Shown piece by piece: positions 52,400 through 62,944 of a stretch of 64,000 bases of DNA (positions within the stretch are counted from its first letter, which is position 1; every line of letters begins with the position of its first letter). The stretch comes from Clostridium cadaveris. Lineage in GTDB: Bacteria; Bacillota; Clostridia; Clostridiales; Clostridiaceae. Both the position numbers and the translations under genes were made by a program. Below the pieces are notes generated by a model. The model was not told the origin of the DNA. It made no database searches and saw only the letters and a list, made by a program, of their open reading frames with translations. Location: assembly GCF_020911725.1 (NCBI RefSeq), contig NZ_CP076620.1, positions 2,484,501 to 2,548,500 on the forward strand. Reading direction: 5' to 3'.

Positions 52400-54391
52400 C
52401 TATTTTTTCTCTTTTATAAGTCCTTTTCTATATGCTGATAGAAGTACTTTTAAGTCTTTTATTCTAGTCATCAATTCCTGACCTACATCAGTATCTTCAA
52501 CTCTTTTCCTTTGCACAACTCTCTCTAAAACCATGGTACTAGAAAGAATATCGCTTTCCTCTTTTATAGCAGATTCGGTTGATTTAAATGGTTCATGACT
52601 TATGAGCTGCAGACCAAAGGAATTATATATTAGTGTGTAACCTGCCATTCCAGTTTTACCTTGATAAGCTTTGGAAAATCCTCCATCTATAACCAAAAGT
52701 TTTCCATTAGCTTTTATTGGGCTTTCCCCTTTTTTTCTTTCAACTGGAATATGCCCATTTATTATATGCGAACTTTCCACATCCAGCCCAAATTCCTTAA
52801 GAACATTATTGCACATATTCTCATCATCACGTAATTTATAGTAGGTATTTTTAGCTTCTTTGTGAGTATTTTTATCATCTATAAAATACCTTTCAAAAGT
52901 TGTCATTCTGTCCTTACCAAATAAAGATGAATTAGGGCCTGTCCACTGATACCACATATAATCCATTCCATAAAGTTTCGCTTCTTTATTATTTTCGTAA
53001 AAATAACCTTCCCTACATACTTTTTCTGCTTCATCCAAAAGACCTTTACCTTTAAACTTTTTCCCCTTAACTATAACCTCTCTAAAGGTTCCATCTTCAT
53101 TTAAAGGTATACATCCATGGAACATAAGATTCGAATTATACTTAAGATATATACTTCCCGCAGTAAATAAGAATCTTATATGTCTTTGAAGTTTTTCGCT
53201 GTTTACAAATGAAGATTTAAGCTTTTCTATAAGTTCCTTTTCTTCCTTTGTAAGTTTATATGGGTTTTTCTTGTCTATAGTTGGAAAACTTGTATCATTT
53301 AGTTTGTAAACTTTGCCATCTAACTCTATAGTTCCATCATCATAATTTATTTTATTTAGTAAAAGTCGATGATCCATATTGAAGTCAGGTCTTCTCTTTA
53401 TAACTTCACCTTCAAGTTTAAACTGAATTATAGCTATAGCTTTGTGCATTCTAGCTATAAGCTCCTGTTCAGTTACACTATATTCATTTTCCGAGTCAAA
53501 TTTAGGCTTAAAGTTATTGCAAGGATCTTTTTTATAGCACTCTAGTGCAAATGTTGCAAGTGGAAGCATATTTATACCATATCCATCTTCTAATGTATCT
53601 AAGTTTGCATATCTTGCACATATTCTTATTACATTAGCTATACATACTTCTGATCCAGCGGCAGCCCCCATCCATAATATATCATGATTTCCCCATTGTA
53701 TATCTACACTATGATAATTTATAAGTGTATCTAATATTATATGAGCTCCCGGTCCTCTATCATATATGTCACCAATTATGTGAAGCCTGTCTATTACAAG
53801 TCTTTGTATAAGTTTTGATATAGCTATTATAAATTCCCTAGCTCTATCTATACTTATTATTGTCTGGATAATCTCTTCATAGTATTCCTCTTTATCTTCT
53901 CTTCCAGGCTGCTCATGAAGCAATTCCTCAATTATATATGAAAAATCAGTTGGGAGAGCTTTTCTCACTTTAGAACGAGTGTATTTAGATGATACATGTC
54001 TACATATTGCTATAAGCCTATATAATGTTATCCTATACCAGTCATCTATATTCTCTTCTTCTTTTAAAACTATTTCTAATTTTTGTTCTGGATAATATAT
54101 TAAAGTTGCTAAACTCTTCTTTTCACTGCTTCTAAGTGAATTTCCAAATACATCATTTATTTTTCTTTTTATAACTCCTGAAGCATTCTTTAAAACATGA
54201 ACAAACGGCTCATACTCACCATGAATATCAGTTAAAAAATGCTCTGTTCCTTTTGGCAAATTTAATATTGCTTGAAGATTTATTATTTCTGTTGTAGCTG
54301 AGCTTATTGTTGGATATCTATTTGCTAAAAGATTCAAATATCTTAAATCACTATTTATATCCTCTATACAGCTTTCTCCCAAAAACGCCAT
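52400..54391 (-). CDS. fbp: Fructose-1,6-bisphosphatase, class III
   Basis: 663 aa, the length of the Firmicute class III enzyme. Metallophosphatase motifs are in order: [41 protein letters not shown] and [13 protein letters not shown]. It removes the 1-phosphate of fructose-1,6-bisphosphate, the gluconeogenic step. AGGAGGATT precedes the ATG. Its 3' end is about 10 nt from a shared terminator. No class I or II enzyme is in the window. Confidence 0.96.
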   Translation of the reverse strand: MAFLGESCIEDINSDLRYLNLLANRYPTISSATTEIINLQAILNLPKGTEHFLTDIHGEYEPFVHVLKNASGVIKRKINDVFGNSLRSSEKKSLATLIYYPEQKLEIVLKEEENIDDWYRITLYRLIAICRHVSSKYTRSKVRKALPTDFSYIIEELLHEQPGREDKEEYYEEIIQTIISIDRAREFIIAISKLIQRLVIDRLHIIGDIYDRGPGAHIILDTLINYHSVDIQWGNHDILWMGAAAGSEVCIANVIRICARYANLDTLEDGYGINMLPLATFALECYKKDPCNNFKPKFDSENEYSVTEQELIARMHKAIAIIQFKLEGEVIKRRPDFNMDHRLLLNKINYDDGTIELDGKVYKLNDTSFPTIDKKNPYKLTKEEKELIEKLKSSFVNSEKLQRHIRFLFTAGSIYLKYNSNLMFHGCIPLNEDGTFREVIVKGKKFKGKGLLDEAEKVCREGYFYENNKEAKLYGMDYMWYQWTGPNSSLFGKDRMTTFERYFIDDKNTHKEAKNTYYKLRDDENMCNNVLKEFGLDVESSHIINGHIPVERKKGESPIKANGKLLVIDGGFSKAYQGKTGMAGYTLIYNSFGLQLISHEPFKSTESAIKEESDILSSTMVLERVVQRKRVEDTDVGQELMTRIKDLKVLLSAYRKGLIKEKK

Positions 54392-54509
54392 ACTAATCCT
54401 CCTATTTAGTATATTCTTTTAAATATATATGCTATATTATATAGCTTATTATACTATGTTGTTCCCACTTTTACTACTAAATTTGAAAATTTTTCATGGC
54501 GATTTTTTA

Positions 54510-54543
54510 AAAATAGCATCCTAAATATTTTAGGATGCTATTT
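54510..54543 (-). terminator. Terminator after yedF
   Basis: AAATAGCATCCTAAA/TTTAGGATGCTATTT, followed by TTAAAAAA on the minus strand. Confidence 0.85.
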
Positions 54544-54554
54544 AATATATCTTA

Positions 54555-55130
54555 TTATAATTTTATAGTATTCTGAGCCTTGTTCATAATCTCTACAATT
54601 GTATACATATTAGTTATTTCACCTATAGCAAGCTTTTCTTTAATTCCATAAAAATCCAAACATGTGCCGCAGCTTAATATGTTTACTCCTTCTTTAGAAA
54701 TCTTTTCTATACTTTCAATACAAGGAGATCCTTCTATAACAAGCTTTACTCCTCCATTTAAGAAAACTAAATTTGTAGGAAGCTCTGAACTTTCAGATAG
54801 TGCAAATAAATAACTCTTCATAAGAGTTTCTCCTAGTTTCTCATCCCCACCACCAAGCTTATCCGATGAAATGATGATTGCTGTCTCTTTATCAAAATTC
54901 ATGATTTCACAGCCACAACTTTCTTTAGTTATTGTTATATTAAAAAATTCTCCATCCTCCAAAACTTCATATGTAAATCCATTGCTATCTGCAAGTTTGC
55001 ATATATTATTCTTAGCCACTTCATTATCCACTATAACCTTAGCTTGTCCCTCTTCTATTGTATCAAAATATTTTTTAGTATTTATAACAGGTGCTGGACA
55101 CTTCAAACCCTTACAATCTATAATTTTCAT
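54555..55130 (-). CDS. yedF: Selenium-metabolism protein YedF (TusA-DsrE-like fusion)
   Basis: 191 aa. The N-terminal TusA domain has the catalytic-type Cys in CKGLKCPAPVI. The second domain (about 85-190) is DsrE-like, with LNGGVKLVIEG and a CGTCLDFYGI Cys pair, and another CGC at about residue 75. YedF proteins are tied to selenium trafficking in selenocysteine-using or selenium-using bacteria, which suggests (not proves) that this organism uses selenium. GAGGTGG is seven bases before ATG 55130; the GTG just upstream is not preferred. Confidence 0.9.
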   Translation of the reverse strand: MKIIDCKGLKCPAPVINTKKYFDTIEEGQAKVIVDNEVAKNNICKLADSNGFTYEVLEDGEFFNITITKESCGCEIMNFDKETAIIISSDKLGGGDEKLGETLMKSYLFALSESSELPTNLVFLNGGVKLVIEGSPCIESIEKISKEGVNILSCGTCLDFYGIKEKLAIGEITNMYTIVEIMNKAQNTIKL

Positions 55131-55325
55131 CACTATACCACCTCTACTTTATTTATAATTTAATTATATCATATAGGATAAATTTTGAGATTTGAATTAT
55201 GAATAGGTAATGTTGAATCTATTTATATTTTCAATAATTAAATTTAGAGCAAAATCTTTCTATTTGAATTTTATTCTCAATTGTACTATAATTTAGAGGT
55301 AAAACTACAGAAAAGGGTGAAGCAT

Positions 55326-57179
55326 ATGGATATAAAACAGTTTGCAAAAGATAAAGTGTCTACTATAGATAAGACTTTCATAATGAGAACTATTCTATTT
55401 GTTATAGTGACAGTTGGCTTACTTTTAAAATCCTTTATATTTTTAGGATTTACTTTAAATGAAAATATTTACTCTCTAAATTTTTCATTAGGCTACAATG
55501 AAGGAACCTATTTTTACAAATACTATTTAGCCTTTATATTGGCTTTCCTTTCATTCTATTTCTTATTTAAGAATAGAGGAAAACTTAGATTCCTATTCAT
55601 TATGGACATCTTTTTAACACTTATAATAGCTGTTGATTTATGGTATTATAGAGGATTTAGAACAGTTCCTTCGTTAATAATAGTAAAACAAACAGCAAAC
55701 TTGGACAACCTGACCAGTTCTACATTATCAATGATGAGTCCTTTAGATATATTACTCTTTATCGATATAATATTATTCATATTATTATGGATAAAACTAA
55801 AACCTGTATATAAAGAAGCTAAAAGAAGTGTCAGTCTGTTTATACTAACGTTTGTTATTTCTGTAGGCTTTATCGCCTATGTTCCTTTTGTAACTAACGT
55901 GCTTAAGAAGGATCATTCTAAAAGCTACATATATGGAATGTATGATCCAAATGATACAACTGTATACTTTTCTCCTATAGGATATCATGTATTTAATGCC
56001 TATCAGGTTTATAGAGATTCTAAACCTCTTGATTTAAAGGCTGAAGAAGTTAACGAAATTAAAGAGTGGTATAATTACAAAAACGAAAATCTTCCTGATA
56101 ATGAATACAAAGGAAAGTTCGCTGGCAAGAATCTTGTAGTTCTTCAAGTTGAATCTTTAGAAAGTTTTGTTATTGGAGAAAAGGTTAATGGTGAAGAAAT
56201 TACTCCTAATCTAAACAAACTTTTATCTAACAGTATATATTTCCCTCATATAAAAGAGCAGGTTAATGAGGGTACAAGCTCTGACTCTGATTTAATGGTA
56301 AATGCATCAGTATTCCCATTAAGACAAGGAAGTACATTTTTTAGTTATCCAGTAACAACTTATAATTCTATGCCTAAGCTTTTAAAAGAATTAGGTTATG
56401 AAAATTTAGCAATCCATCCTGACAAGGGTCCTTTCTGGAATTGGATGGAAGGTCTAAAGGGTGTTGGTTTTGATAATTTAATTGATTATTATAGTTTTGA
56501 TGATGATGAATCTATTGGACTTGGAATAAGTGATAGAACTTATCTTAAACAGATAGTTCCAAAGCTTGCAGATTTAAAAGAACCATTTTATAGCTTTATG
56601 GTTACTCTTACAAGCCATGGACCATTTGATTTACCAGCAGAATATCGTGAAATGAAACTACCTGATGAAATAGAAAATAATATATTAGGAGACTATTTCC
56701 AAAGCATTCATTATACAGATGAACAAATAGGAATGTTTGTAGATCTTCTAGATCAAGAAGGCCTTCTTGATAATACAGTTATAGCTATAACTGGAGATCA
56801 TACTGGTATTCATAAATATTACACTGATAAACTTGCGACTTTAAACAATCCTAAACAATCATGGATGGATATAACTTGGGACATACCTCTTATGATTTAC
56901 GATAAGAATTCTGATTCAGGAAAAACTTTTGATACCATTGGAGGTCAAATAGACACTATGCCTACTCTAGCTTACTTAATGGGTATAGATGAAAATAAAT
57001 ATATTAACTCAGCTATGGGAAGAAATCTTTTAAATACAAAGAAAAGTTTCGCTGTTCTTACTAATAGAACTGTTTTAGGTGATGTCAGCAAAGAAGATAA
57101 AGAACATGCTATAAAAGGCTTAGACCTTGCTGATAAGATAATAAAAAGCAATTACTTTGAAAAATATTACAAAAAATAA
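55326..57179 (+). CDS. LTA synthase-family sulfatase-fold membrane protein
   Basis: 617 aa. Five N-terminal membrane segments (about 20-220) are followed by a large outside sulfatase-fold domain. The catalytic region is VVLQVESLESFVIG (Glu ligand) with the nucleophile Thr in VNEGTSSDSD. Metal ligands are in IAITGDHTGIHKYY and TLTSHGPFDLP. It makes polyglycerolphosphate or modifies glycolipid (LtaS/YqgS/YfnI group); the exact subgroup cannot be told. AAAAGGGTG precedes ATG 55326. Confidence 0.92.
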   Translation: MDIKQFAKDKVSTIDKTFIMRTILFVIVTVGLLLKSFIFLGFTLNENIYSLNFSLGYNEGTYFYKYYLAFILAFLSFYFLFKNRGKLRFLFIMDIFLTLIIAVDLWYYRGFRTVPSLIIVKQTANLDNLTSSTLSMMSPLDILLFIDIILFILLWIKLKPVYKEAKRSVSLFILTFVISVGFIAYVPFVTNVLKKDHSKSYIYGMYDPNDTTVYFSPIGYHVFNAYQVYRDSKPLDLKAEEVNEIKEWYNYKNENLPDNEYKGKFAGKNLVVLQVESLESFVIGEKVNGEEITPNLNKLLSNSIYFPHIKEQVNEGTSSDSDLMVNASVFPLRQGSTFFSYPVTTYNSMPKLLKELGYENLAIHPDKGPFWNWMEGLKGVGFDNLIDYYSFDDDESIGLGISDRTYLKQIVPKLADLKEPFYSFMVTLTSHGPFDLPAEYREMKLPDEIENNILGDYFQSIHYTDEQIGMFVDLLDQEGLLDNTVIAITGDHTGIHKYYTDKLATLNNPKQSWMDITWDIPLMIYDKNSDSGKTFDTIGGQIDTMPTLAYLMGIDENKYINSAMGRNLLNTKKSFAVLTNRTVLGDVSKEDKEHAIKGLDLADKIIKSNYFEKYYKK

Positions 57180-57211
57180 CTAAAATATATATTAACTAAT
57201 TTTAATTTCAC

Positions 57212-57254
57212 AATAAATCCCGAACCCTTTCGAGTTCGGGATTTATATTTTTTT
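57212..57254. terminator. Bidirectional terminator between the LtaS-like and lipoprotein genes
   Basis: AATAAATCCCGAAC/GTTCGGGATTTAT with a CCTTTCGA loop and a long T-run. Confidence 0.9.
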
Positions 57255-57280
57255 AATATTGCTTATCATAGCCTCACTTT

Positions 57281-58786
57281 TTATTTCAATAGTTTTCTAG
57301 ATTTTATATTTAAGTCTTCATCCCATTTATATATAAAGGAACCAGTTGCCCATTCAGCCATTATGACTTCTTCACCTGGATCTATATCTATTTTACTCAA
57401 TGGTGATGGTTGCAGCATATTATTTTTAATATTATATACAGATATATTATCTTCATTTATAATTAAGGCAAATTTATTATTAGGAGCTGTATAAGCATCT
57501 ATAGCATCTGGTATAGCAGATTTTATCAAATTCCACGGTATATACAAATCATCATAATTTAATATACCTTTAGTCAAAAGTAAATTTACATTAAAGTCCA
57601 TTATTTCATCCCTTACTTGAGCTTTTCCTACTACATTCCAATTGCCATTTTTTCTTTTTATAGTAAAATTATTTTCCTTTAACATACTTTCATCAAATTC
57701 TACTCCATAAGTCTCTTCAATGGCTTTTTTACCTGAAGCCATGAATATATCTCTTGCCCTTTCTCCAAGTACATCTGAAATTTTAAGGCCCGTACTATAA
57801 TTTAAATTATCTATAGGCAAGAATCTATAGTATCCATTTAGAAAATTATTATTTTCATCTGTTATTCTATTCTCTATTGCTATATAGTTGTTAGTAACAA
57901 AAAGGATCTCCTTGGCTATGTTTCTCTGTTTTTTAATAGGAATTTCAGAGTTGTTGTTATCATTCTTAGGAACTTTCAAGTCTCGGTTTAATGACTTAGC
58001 TGTCATAGTATCTACATAAACTCCATTATCATAATGACGTGATGTAACTAAATCCCAAAAACCATTTTGTCTAGGAATTACAAGACCATTTATTTCATAT
58101 GATGGTCTAAGTCCAGAAGAATCATAAGATATCCATAAAGTTCTATAAGATATATCACCATTACTATCTTTATTTTTTAATCCTAATAGCACTCCGCTTT
58201 CTGGAAGAGATGTACTTATCTTTTTTTTATCAATTTCATTTCTTATATTGTCTTTGTCGTCATGCTTAGATTTATTAGTACTATTTAAATCGTCTTTAAG
58301 CTTTTCTGTTTCATCTGACGTCTTTTTAAGATAAAGGAATCCATTCTGTACACACATTATTATTTCTTCATCGCTAACTTTTATAATGTCATACATGCTT
58401 TTATCACCTGATGTTATTTGTATAATGCTCATATTATCTGTATTCTTTAAATCTAAAATATTAGAATCCATTTTATATTGCTTTACTACATAGTCATTTA
58501 TATTTACATATTTAACCTTATAATAAGGTTGTATATATAGGTCCTTTCCAAAGGATGCAAATTCATTGCTGAATTGAGCAGTAATTTCTAAATATTTATC
58601 TTCTTCATCAGAATTTTCTTTTATAGGCTTAAAATTTTTAACTTCCCATGTACCTCTGATAGGAATATCCTCATTATTAGGTGCAATTATTTTATTATTC
58701 ACATCTGCATTTTTTACATTGAGGCAGCCTGAAAAAAATACTGATACTAAAACCACAATTAAAAATGTACAAATATTTTTTTTCAT
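57281..58786 (-). CDS. Large lipoprotein linked to a two-component system, unknown function
   Basis: 501 aa. A lipoprotein signal (LVSVFFSGCLN) anchors a long extracytoplasmic domain. The visible pieces are beta-rich (RGTWEVKNFKPI, YYRFLPIDNLNYSTGLKISD), with a Lys/Asp linker near 165-190. No enzyme motif is recognised. It lies nine bases downstream of the kinase, with AGGAGG at its start, so it is the third gene of that operon. A sensor accessory or a regulated envelope factor is the natural guess. Confidence 0.82.
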   Translation of the reverse strand: MKKNICTFLIVVLVSVFFSGCLNVKNADVNNKIIAPNNEDIPIRGTWEVKNFKPIKENSDEEDKYLEITAQFSNEFASFGKDLYIQPYYKVKYVNINDYVVKQYKMDSNILDLKNTDNMSIIQITSGDKSMYDIIKVSDEEIIMCVQNGFLYLKKTSDETEKLKDDLNSTNKSKHDDKDNIRNEIDKKKISTSLPESGVLLGLKNKDSNGDISYRTLWISYDSSGLRPSYEINGLVIPRQNGFWDLVTSRHYDNGVYVDTMTAKSLNRDLKVPKNDNNNSEIPIKKQRNIAKEILFVTNNYIAIENRITDENNNFLNGYYRFLPIDNLNYSTGLKISDVLGERARDIFMASGKKAIEETYGVEFDESMLKENNFTIKRKNGNWNVVGKAQVRDEIMDFNVNLLLTKGILNYDDLYIPWNLIKSAIPDAIDAYTAPNNKFALIINEDNISVYNIKNNMLQPSPLSKIDIDPGEEVIMAEWATGSFIYKWDEDLNIKSRKLLK

Positions 58787-58795
58787 ATTCTCCTC

Positions 58796-60214
58796 CTATT
58801 CATCAGTTAACAAAGGGAATTCTATAGTTATACATGTTCCCACTCCTAATTCACTTTCTATATCTAACTTTCCATTATGCACTTCTACAAGCTTATCACA
58901 AATACTTAATCCTATCCCATTTTGTGATTTGCTACTCTTACCTTTAAAAAACTTTTCTTTGACATGAGGTAGTTCATCTTCTCCTATACCGCACCCATTA
59001 TCTTGTACTTTTATTATAAGTTTATAACCATCACGATAAACTTTTAAGTTGACTTTTCCTCCACGTTCTGTAAACTTAAAGCTATTATCTAATAAATTTA
59101 TCAATACCTGCTTTATTCTATTTTTATCTATATATAGTTTTGGAATATCACTCTCTATTTCTACATTAAATTGTATTCCGTCTCTATCTGCCCTAAGACT
59201 CATATGCTTTCTAATATACTGTACAATATCCTCAATGCTTTCCCATGATTTCTTTATATCCATATGCCCAGATACAAGCTTTGAAAAGCTCAATAGTTCC
59301 TCCACCATAGAACTTAATCTATCGCATTCATTTTCAATTATATCTAATCCATCCTTGAGCATACCTTTATCTATATCATCATATTTTAAAGTGACGGCCC
59401 AGCCTTTTATAGATGTTAACGGTGTTCTAAGTTCATGTGATACATTTGAAATAAATTCATTTTTCAAACTATCCTTCTTAACTATTTCTGATGCCATATA
59501 ATTTAAAGTATCTGAAAGTTTTCCAACTTCATCATTCCTAAGCTTTGTGCTCTTTACAGTAAAATCGCCATCAGCCATCTTTTCAGCAACTTTGGTAACA
59601 GATTTTATCGGATTTATTATACTTTTAGCTAATATAAAGCTAACAAGTACTCCCATAATCATTACAAAAATAGCAATAGCTAAAAACACATATGTTATAC
59701 TTTTTATTTCATTATCTACTTCTCTAAGAGATGTTATAAAGCGTATAACCCCTTCAATCTCACCATATCTTTTTAAGGGATATGAAACAGACATCACATT
59801 TGAATCACTATATAAAACTCTTCCTGTCCATACTCCTTTTTCTCCATTTAAAGCTTTTTTTACATCTTCAGTTAATGTCTTTGTATTTCCACTACCTATG
59901 GAATCAAGAAGGAGCTTTCCATTCTTATCCATAACCTGTACTTGAGCATCTGTTTGATTCCAAAACACATCAACATTGGATAATATATTTTCCTCTAAAG
60001 TCGCATTAGAAAAATATTTGTTATAGAAGTCCGAAGATATTTTAACTTGATTAGTAAGTAAATCCTCTATATTTTGATAATAATACTGCTTTATAAATAA
60101 TGTAGTCAATAATTCCAAAAGAACTATGCTTATGATTATTACAAGCATAAAATTTCTAACTAATTTACTTCTTATGCTAACTTCTTTTTCTTTTTTAATT
60201 TTTATTTTTTCCAT
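58796..60214 (-). CDS. Sensor histidine kinase, HAMP/HisKA type
   Basis: 472 aa. TM1 (about 18-36), an extracytoplasmic domain of about 125 residues and TM2 (about 166-190) are followed by HAMP. HisKA has the phosphorylatable His in FISNVSHELRTPLTSIKGW. The HATPase domain has N, G1 and G2 boxes (DNSFKFTERGG, VQDNGCGIGEDEL, GIGLSICDKLV). Its start overlaps the regulator gene by 13 nt. It reads an envelope signal and phosphorylates the adjacent OmpR-type regulator. Confidence 0.95.
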   Translation of the reverse strand: MEKIKIKKEKEVSIRSKLVRNFMLVIIISIVLLELLTTLFIKQYYYQNIEDLLTNQVKISSDFYNKYFSNATLEENILSNVDVFWNQTDAQVQVMDKNGKLLLDSIGSGNTKTLTEDVKKALNGEKGVWTGRVLYSDSNVMSVSYPLKRYGEIEGVIRFITSLREVDNEIKSITYVFLAIAIFVMIMGVLVSFILAKSIINPIKSVTKVAEKMADGDFTVKSTKLRNDEVGKLSDTLNYMASEIVKKDSLKNEFISNVSHELRTPLTSIKGWAVTLKYDDIDKGMLKDGLDIIENECDRLSSMVEELLSFSKLVSGHMDIKKSWESIEDIVQYIRKHMSLRADRDGIQFNVEIESDIPKLYIDKNRIKQVLINLLDNSFKFTERGGKVNLKVYRDGYKLIIKVQDNGCGIGEDELPHVKEKFFKGKSSKSQNGIGLSICDKLVEVHNGKLDIESELGVGTCITIEFPLLTDE

Positions 60215-60885
60215 CTATAGCCAGTTCCCCATACAGTTTCTATAAATCTAGGATTAGATGAGTCATCTTCAATTTTAGCTCTTAATCTTCTTATATTAAC
60301 ATCTACTATTTTAGGATCACCTACAAAATCATATCCCCATACCAAGTTTAGTAGCTCATCTCTACTAAATGCTTTTCCAGGGTTCTCTATAAATATTCTA
60401 AACATCATATATTCTTTTGGAGTTATATCTATTTCTATATCATTCTTAAGGAGCTTTTGGGAATATAAATCAAGTTTAAATGGAGGAAAATTTATTATAT
60501 CTTCTTCATCTTCTAAATTCCCCTCAATTCTTCTAAGTAACGCCTTTGCCCTTAATATAAGTTCAACTGGATTAAATGGCTTTATCACATAATCATCTGC
60601 TCCATATTCTAAGCCCATTATTTTATCCATATCCTGATCCTTTGCAGTAAGCATTATTATTCCTATGTCAGGCATATCCTTTCTTAATGCCTCACATACT
60701 TGAAATCCATTTATTCCGGGAAGCATTACATCTAAAATTGCTATGTCAGGTTTTTCTATCATTGCAAGTCTTAAACCTTCCTCGCCGCTTCCAGCTTCTA
60801 TTACTTTAAAATCATTTCTTTGAAAATTTATTCTTAAAAACCCTCTAATACTTACTTCATCTTCAACGATTAGGATTTTTTTCAT
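60202..60885 (-). CDS. OmpR/PhoB-family response regulator
   Basis: 227 aa. The receiver domain has D52 as the phosphoacceptor (AILDVMLPG) and K102 in VIKPFNP. The winged-helix output domain includes VWGYDFVGDPKIVDVNIRRLRAKIED and ends GTGYRWKK. AGGAGGTG precedes the ATG. It is the first gene of the operon with the kinase and lipoprotein; targets are unknown. Confidence 0.95.
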   Translation of the reverse strand: MKKILIVEDEVSIRGFLRINFQRNDFKVIEAGSGEEGLRLAMIEKPDIAILDVMLPGINGFQVCEALRKDMPDIGIIMLTAKDQDMDKIMGLEYGADDYVIKPFNPVELILRAKALLRRIEGNLEDEEDIINFPPFKLDLYSQKLLKNDIEIDITPKEYMMFRIFIENPGKAFSRDELLNLVWGYDFVGDPKIVDVNIRRLRAKIEDDSSNPRFIETVWGTGYRWKK

Positions 60886-60935
60886 AAATTAACACCTCCT
60901 AAATTCACCTCATTTTATATTATCATATTTCCTAA

Positions 60936-60975
60936 TATATAATAAGAGAAGTATAAATACTTCTCTTATTATATA
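60936..60975 (-). terminator. 40-nt hairpin after the deacetylase gene
   Basis: TATATAATAAGAGAAGTA / TACTTCTCTTATTATATA, an 18-bp perfect stem with a 4-nt loop. The following T-run is weak. It lies between the deacetylase and regulator genes. Confidence 0.65.
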
Positions 60976-61006
60976 CAAAATAAAATTTTAAATTATATAA
61001 CTTGTA

Positions 61007-61921
61007 CTATTTAATAGTTCTAAATTCGTATCCTTGAGATTTTAAATACTGTATTACTTGTGGTAGCGCTTCTGCGGTAGCTTCTTTTTTATAAGTATCA
61101 TGCATTAAAATGACAACTTTTTCATGATCTTTTGTGGTAGTCTTTACTCTTTCTAAAAGATCTTGTGGTGTTCTCTTTTTGCCTTCTGCATCACCATTTA
61201 AGGCATTCCAATCTATATAATGTATTCCATTCTCTTTAAATTTAGCTTTGATAGGATCTTGCCCTTTCCAAGACATAAGTCCTCCTGGAAATCTAAATAC
61301 TTTTGTATCAAACTCTGGTCCAATAGTTTCACGTATCTTGTCATTAGTCTTTTGATATTCTTCCATAACCTTATTTACATCTATAACTCTACCTGGATAT
61401 AATATCTTATATTCATGAGTATAGCTATGATTTGCTAATGCATTACCTTCTTCAACTATTCTTTTTAAAAGTCCTTTACTGTCATCATTTATAGCTTGTC
61501 CGACAATAAAAAATGTAGCTTTTACATTTTCATTTTTTAAAGTATCCAAAATTTTAGGAGTTACTGTTGTTGATGGACCATCATCAAAAGTAAGATATGC
61601 TACTTTTTTTCCATCTCTTTCATAAGTATTCTTAACAACAGTTTCTACAAACTCTCCAGAATCAGCATATTTCATACCTTCTTCTGAAACATTAGCTCCT
61701 TTTACTACAAGCGATTTCTTTTTCTCTTCTTTCTTTGTAGCTTCATCCTCATCTTTTCCAGATGCGACTTTTATATTTTCTGCCTTAGCTTGTTCATTAT
61801 TTTTATTTAAAACTACTTGAACACCTATTATTGAAATAGTCACTAAAACTAATATAGACACTCCTGTAAAAAATCTTCTTCTCTTTTGCTTTTGTCTTTT
61901 ATTGTACGTATATTTTTTCAT
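61007..61921 (-). CDS. Polysaccharide deacetylase (NodB domain), membrane-anchored
   Basis: 304 aa. A basic N-terminus and one membrane segment (about 18-36) lead to a Lys/Glu linker, then the NodB domain (about 115-300). Metal and catalytic motifs are TFDDGPSTT, ANHSYTHEYK, RFPGGLMSWKG and VILMHDTYK. It deacetylates an N-acetylated sugar polymer of the envelope, probably peptidoglycan; PdaA-like substrate choice is not proven. Ribosome site GAGGGAG. A 38-bp palindrome lies upstream at 61957-61994. Confidence 0.92.
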   Translation of the reverse strand: MKKYTYNKRQKQKRRRFFTGVSILVLVTISIIGVQVVLNKNNEQAKAENIKVASGKDEDEATKKEEKKKSLVVKGANVSEEGMKYADSGEFVETVVKNTYERDGKKVAYLTFDDGPSTTVTPKILDTLKNENVKATFFIVGQAINDDSKGLLKRIVEEGNALANHSYTHEYKILYPGRVIDVNKVMEEYQKTNDKIRETIGPEFDTKVFRFPGGLMSWKGQDPIKAKFKENGIHYIDWNALNGDAEGKKRTPQDLLERVKTTTKDHEKVVILMHDTYKKEATAEALPQVIQYLKSQGYEFRTIK

Positions 61922-61956
61922 TGTGACTCCCTCACCTCAATTTTACTTTATCTCTT

Positions 61957-61994
61957 AAGTTTCTATAATTTATTATAATAAATTATAGAAACTT
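61957..61994. repeat. 38-bp perfect palindrome upstream of the deacetylase gene
   Basis: AAGTTTCTATAATTTATTA and its exact complement meet with no spacer. There is no T-run on either side, so it may be an operator, a weak terminator of the YdcF-like gene, or an AT-rich structural element. Confidence 0.6.
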
Positions 61995-62050
61995 ATCAAT
62001 TACAAAGGAGTTACAGTTTGTAATTATATTCATAAGTTAATCTTAAATTT

Positions 62051-62815
62051 TCATACCCTGTCGAATATGAAAGATTTAAATATTCCAAAGAACTCTCTGG
62101 TGTAGTAAGTTGGTGCTAACAAAGGATTTGTCTTGTTTCCTATAAAAGATAATTTAATATAACCATTTCTTTTCGCTAAAATACTACTTCTAAAGCAATG
62201 ATAATTGCTTGTAATAACTTTTATATTTATCTCATCAATTGTTTTACCACTATTTTTTTCTATAATTTCTTTTGAAAACTTAAAATTCTCCATTGTATTT
62301 CTAGCATTATCCTCTATCAACACTCTTTTTTCTTCTATACCATTTTGAACTAAATATCTTTTCATAGCAAGAGCTTCTGGTATAGTTTCTCCTGGGCCTC
62401 TTCCCCCTGTCACTACTATATAATTATTTGTATTTTTATTATACTCTATTGCTTTATTCATTCTTTCTTTCAAACTTAAGGTCATCTCTTCACCCTTTAA
62501 TCCAGCTCCCAATATTATATTATAATCACAGGTTCCCTTATCAGAATTTGCTCCAAAACCTATAATAATTCCTTCAATACCTATAAAAACAATTAGAACT
62601 ATAAACATAAGAATCTTTAAAATCTTCATAGGTTTCTTATATTTTTTACTTTTATTAAATTTAAATTTCTTATTTAAAATCTCATAAATTATCAATCCTA
62701 GCCCTATAATTAAAAATATTTCACTAAATGCAACTTTTCCCATTATAGAATTTAAAGCTAAGTAATATACTATACTTATTAAGCCTATTATTATAAAAAC
62801 AAAATTTTTTTTCAT
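62051..62815 (-). CDS. YdcF-like (DUF218) membrane protein
   Basis: 254 aa. The N-terminal three hydrophobic segments (about 5-90) lead to an outside DUF218 domain. Characteristic pieces are YNIILGAGL, VVTGGRGPGETIPEALAMKRYL, EDNARNTMENFKFS and VITSNYHCFRS. Family members include SanA-like envelope-permeability proteins; the reaction is unknown. AGGAGGAGAA precedes the ATG. Confidence 0.87.
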   Translation of the reverse strand: MKKNFVFIIIGLISIVYYLALNSIMGKVAFSEIFLIIGLGLIIYEILNKKFKFNKSKKYKKPMKILKILMFIVLIVFIGIEGIIIGFGANSDKGTCDYNIILGAGLKGEEMTLSLKERMNKAIEYNKNTNNYIVVTGGRGPGETIPEALAMKRYLVQNGIEEKRVLIEDNARNTMENFKFSKEIIEKNSGKTIDEINIKVITSNYHCFRSSILAKRNGYIKLSFIGNKTNPLLAPTYYTREFFGIFKSFIFDRV

Positions 62816-62944
62816 TACTTCTCCTCCTACCCCATAAACTTATAATATAACAATTTACATAAATAGTAAATATATTAATATTGATGACATTTTTATCTTA
62901 TGGTCAATTGTTATAACAGTCGTACCTTTTTTTAATAGAAGACT

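Noticed and set aside
58719-58967. Plus-strand frame across the kinase/lipoprotein joint
   Set aside because: Overlaps two clear minus-strand genes and lacks a ribosome site.
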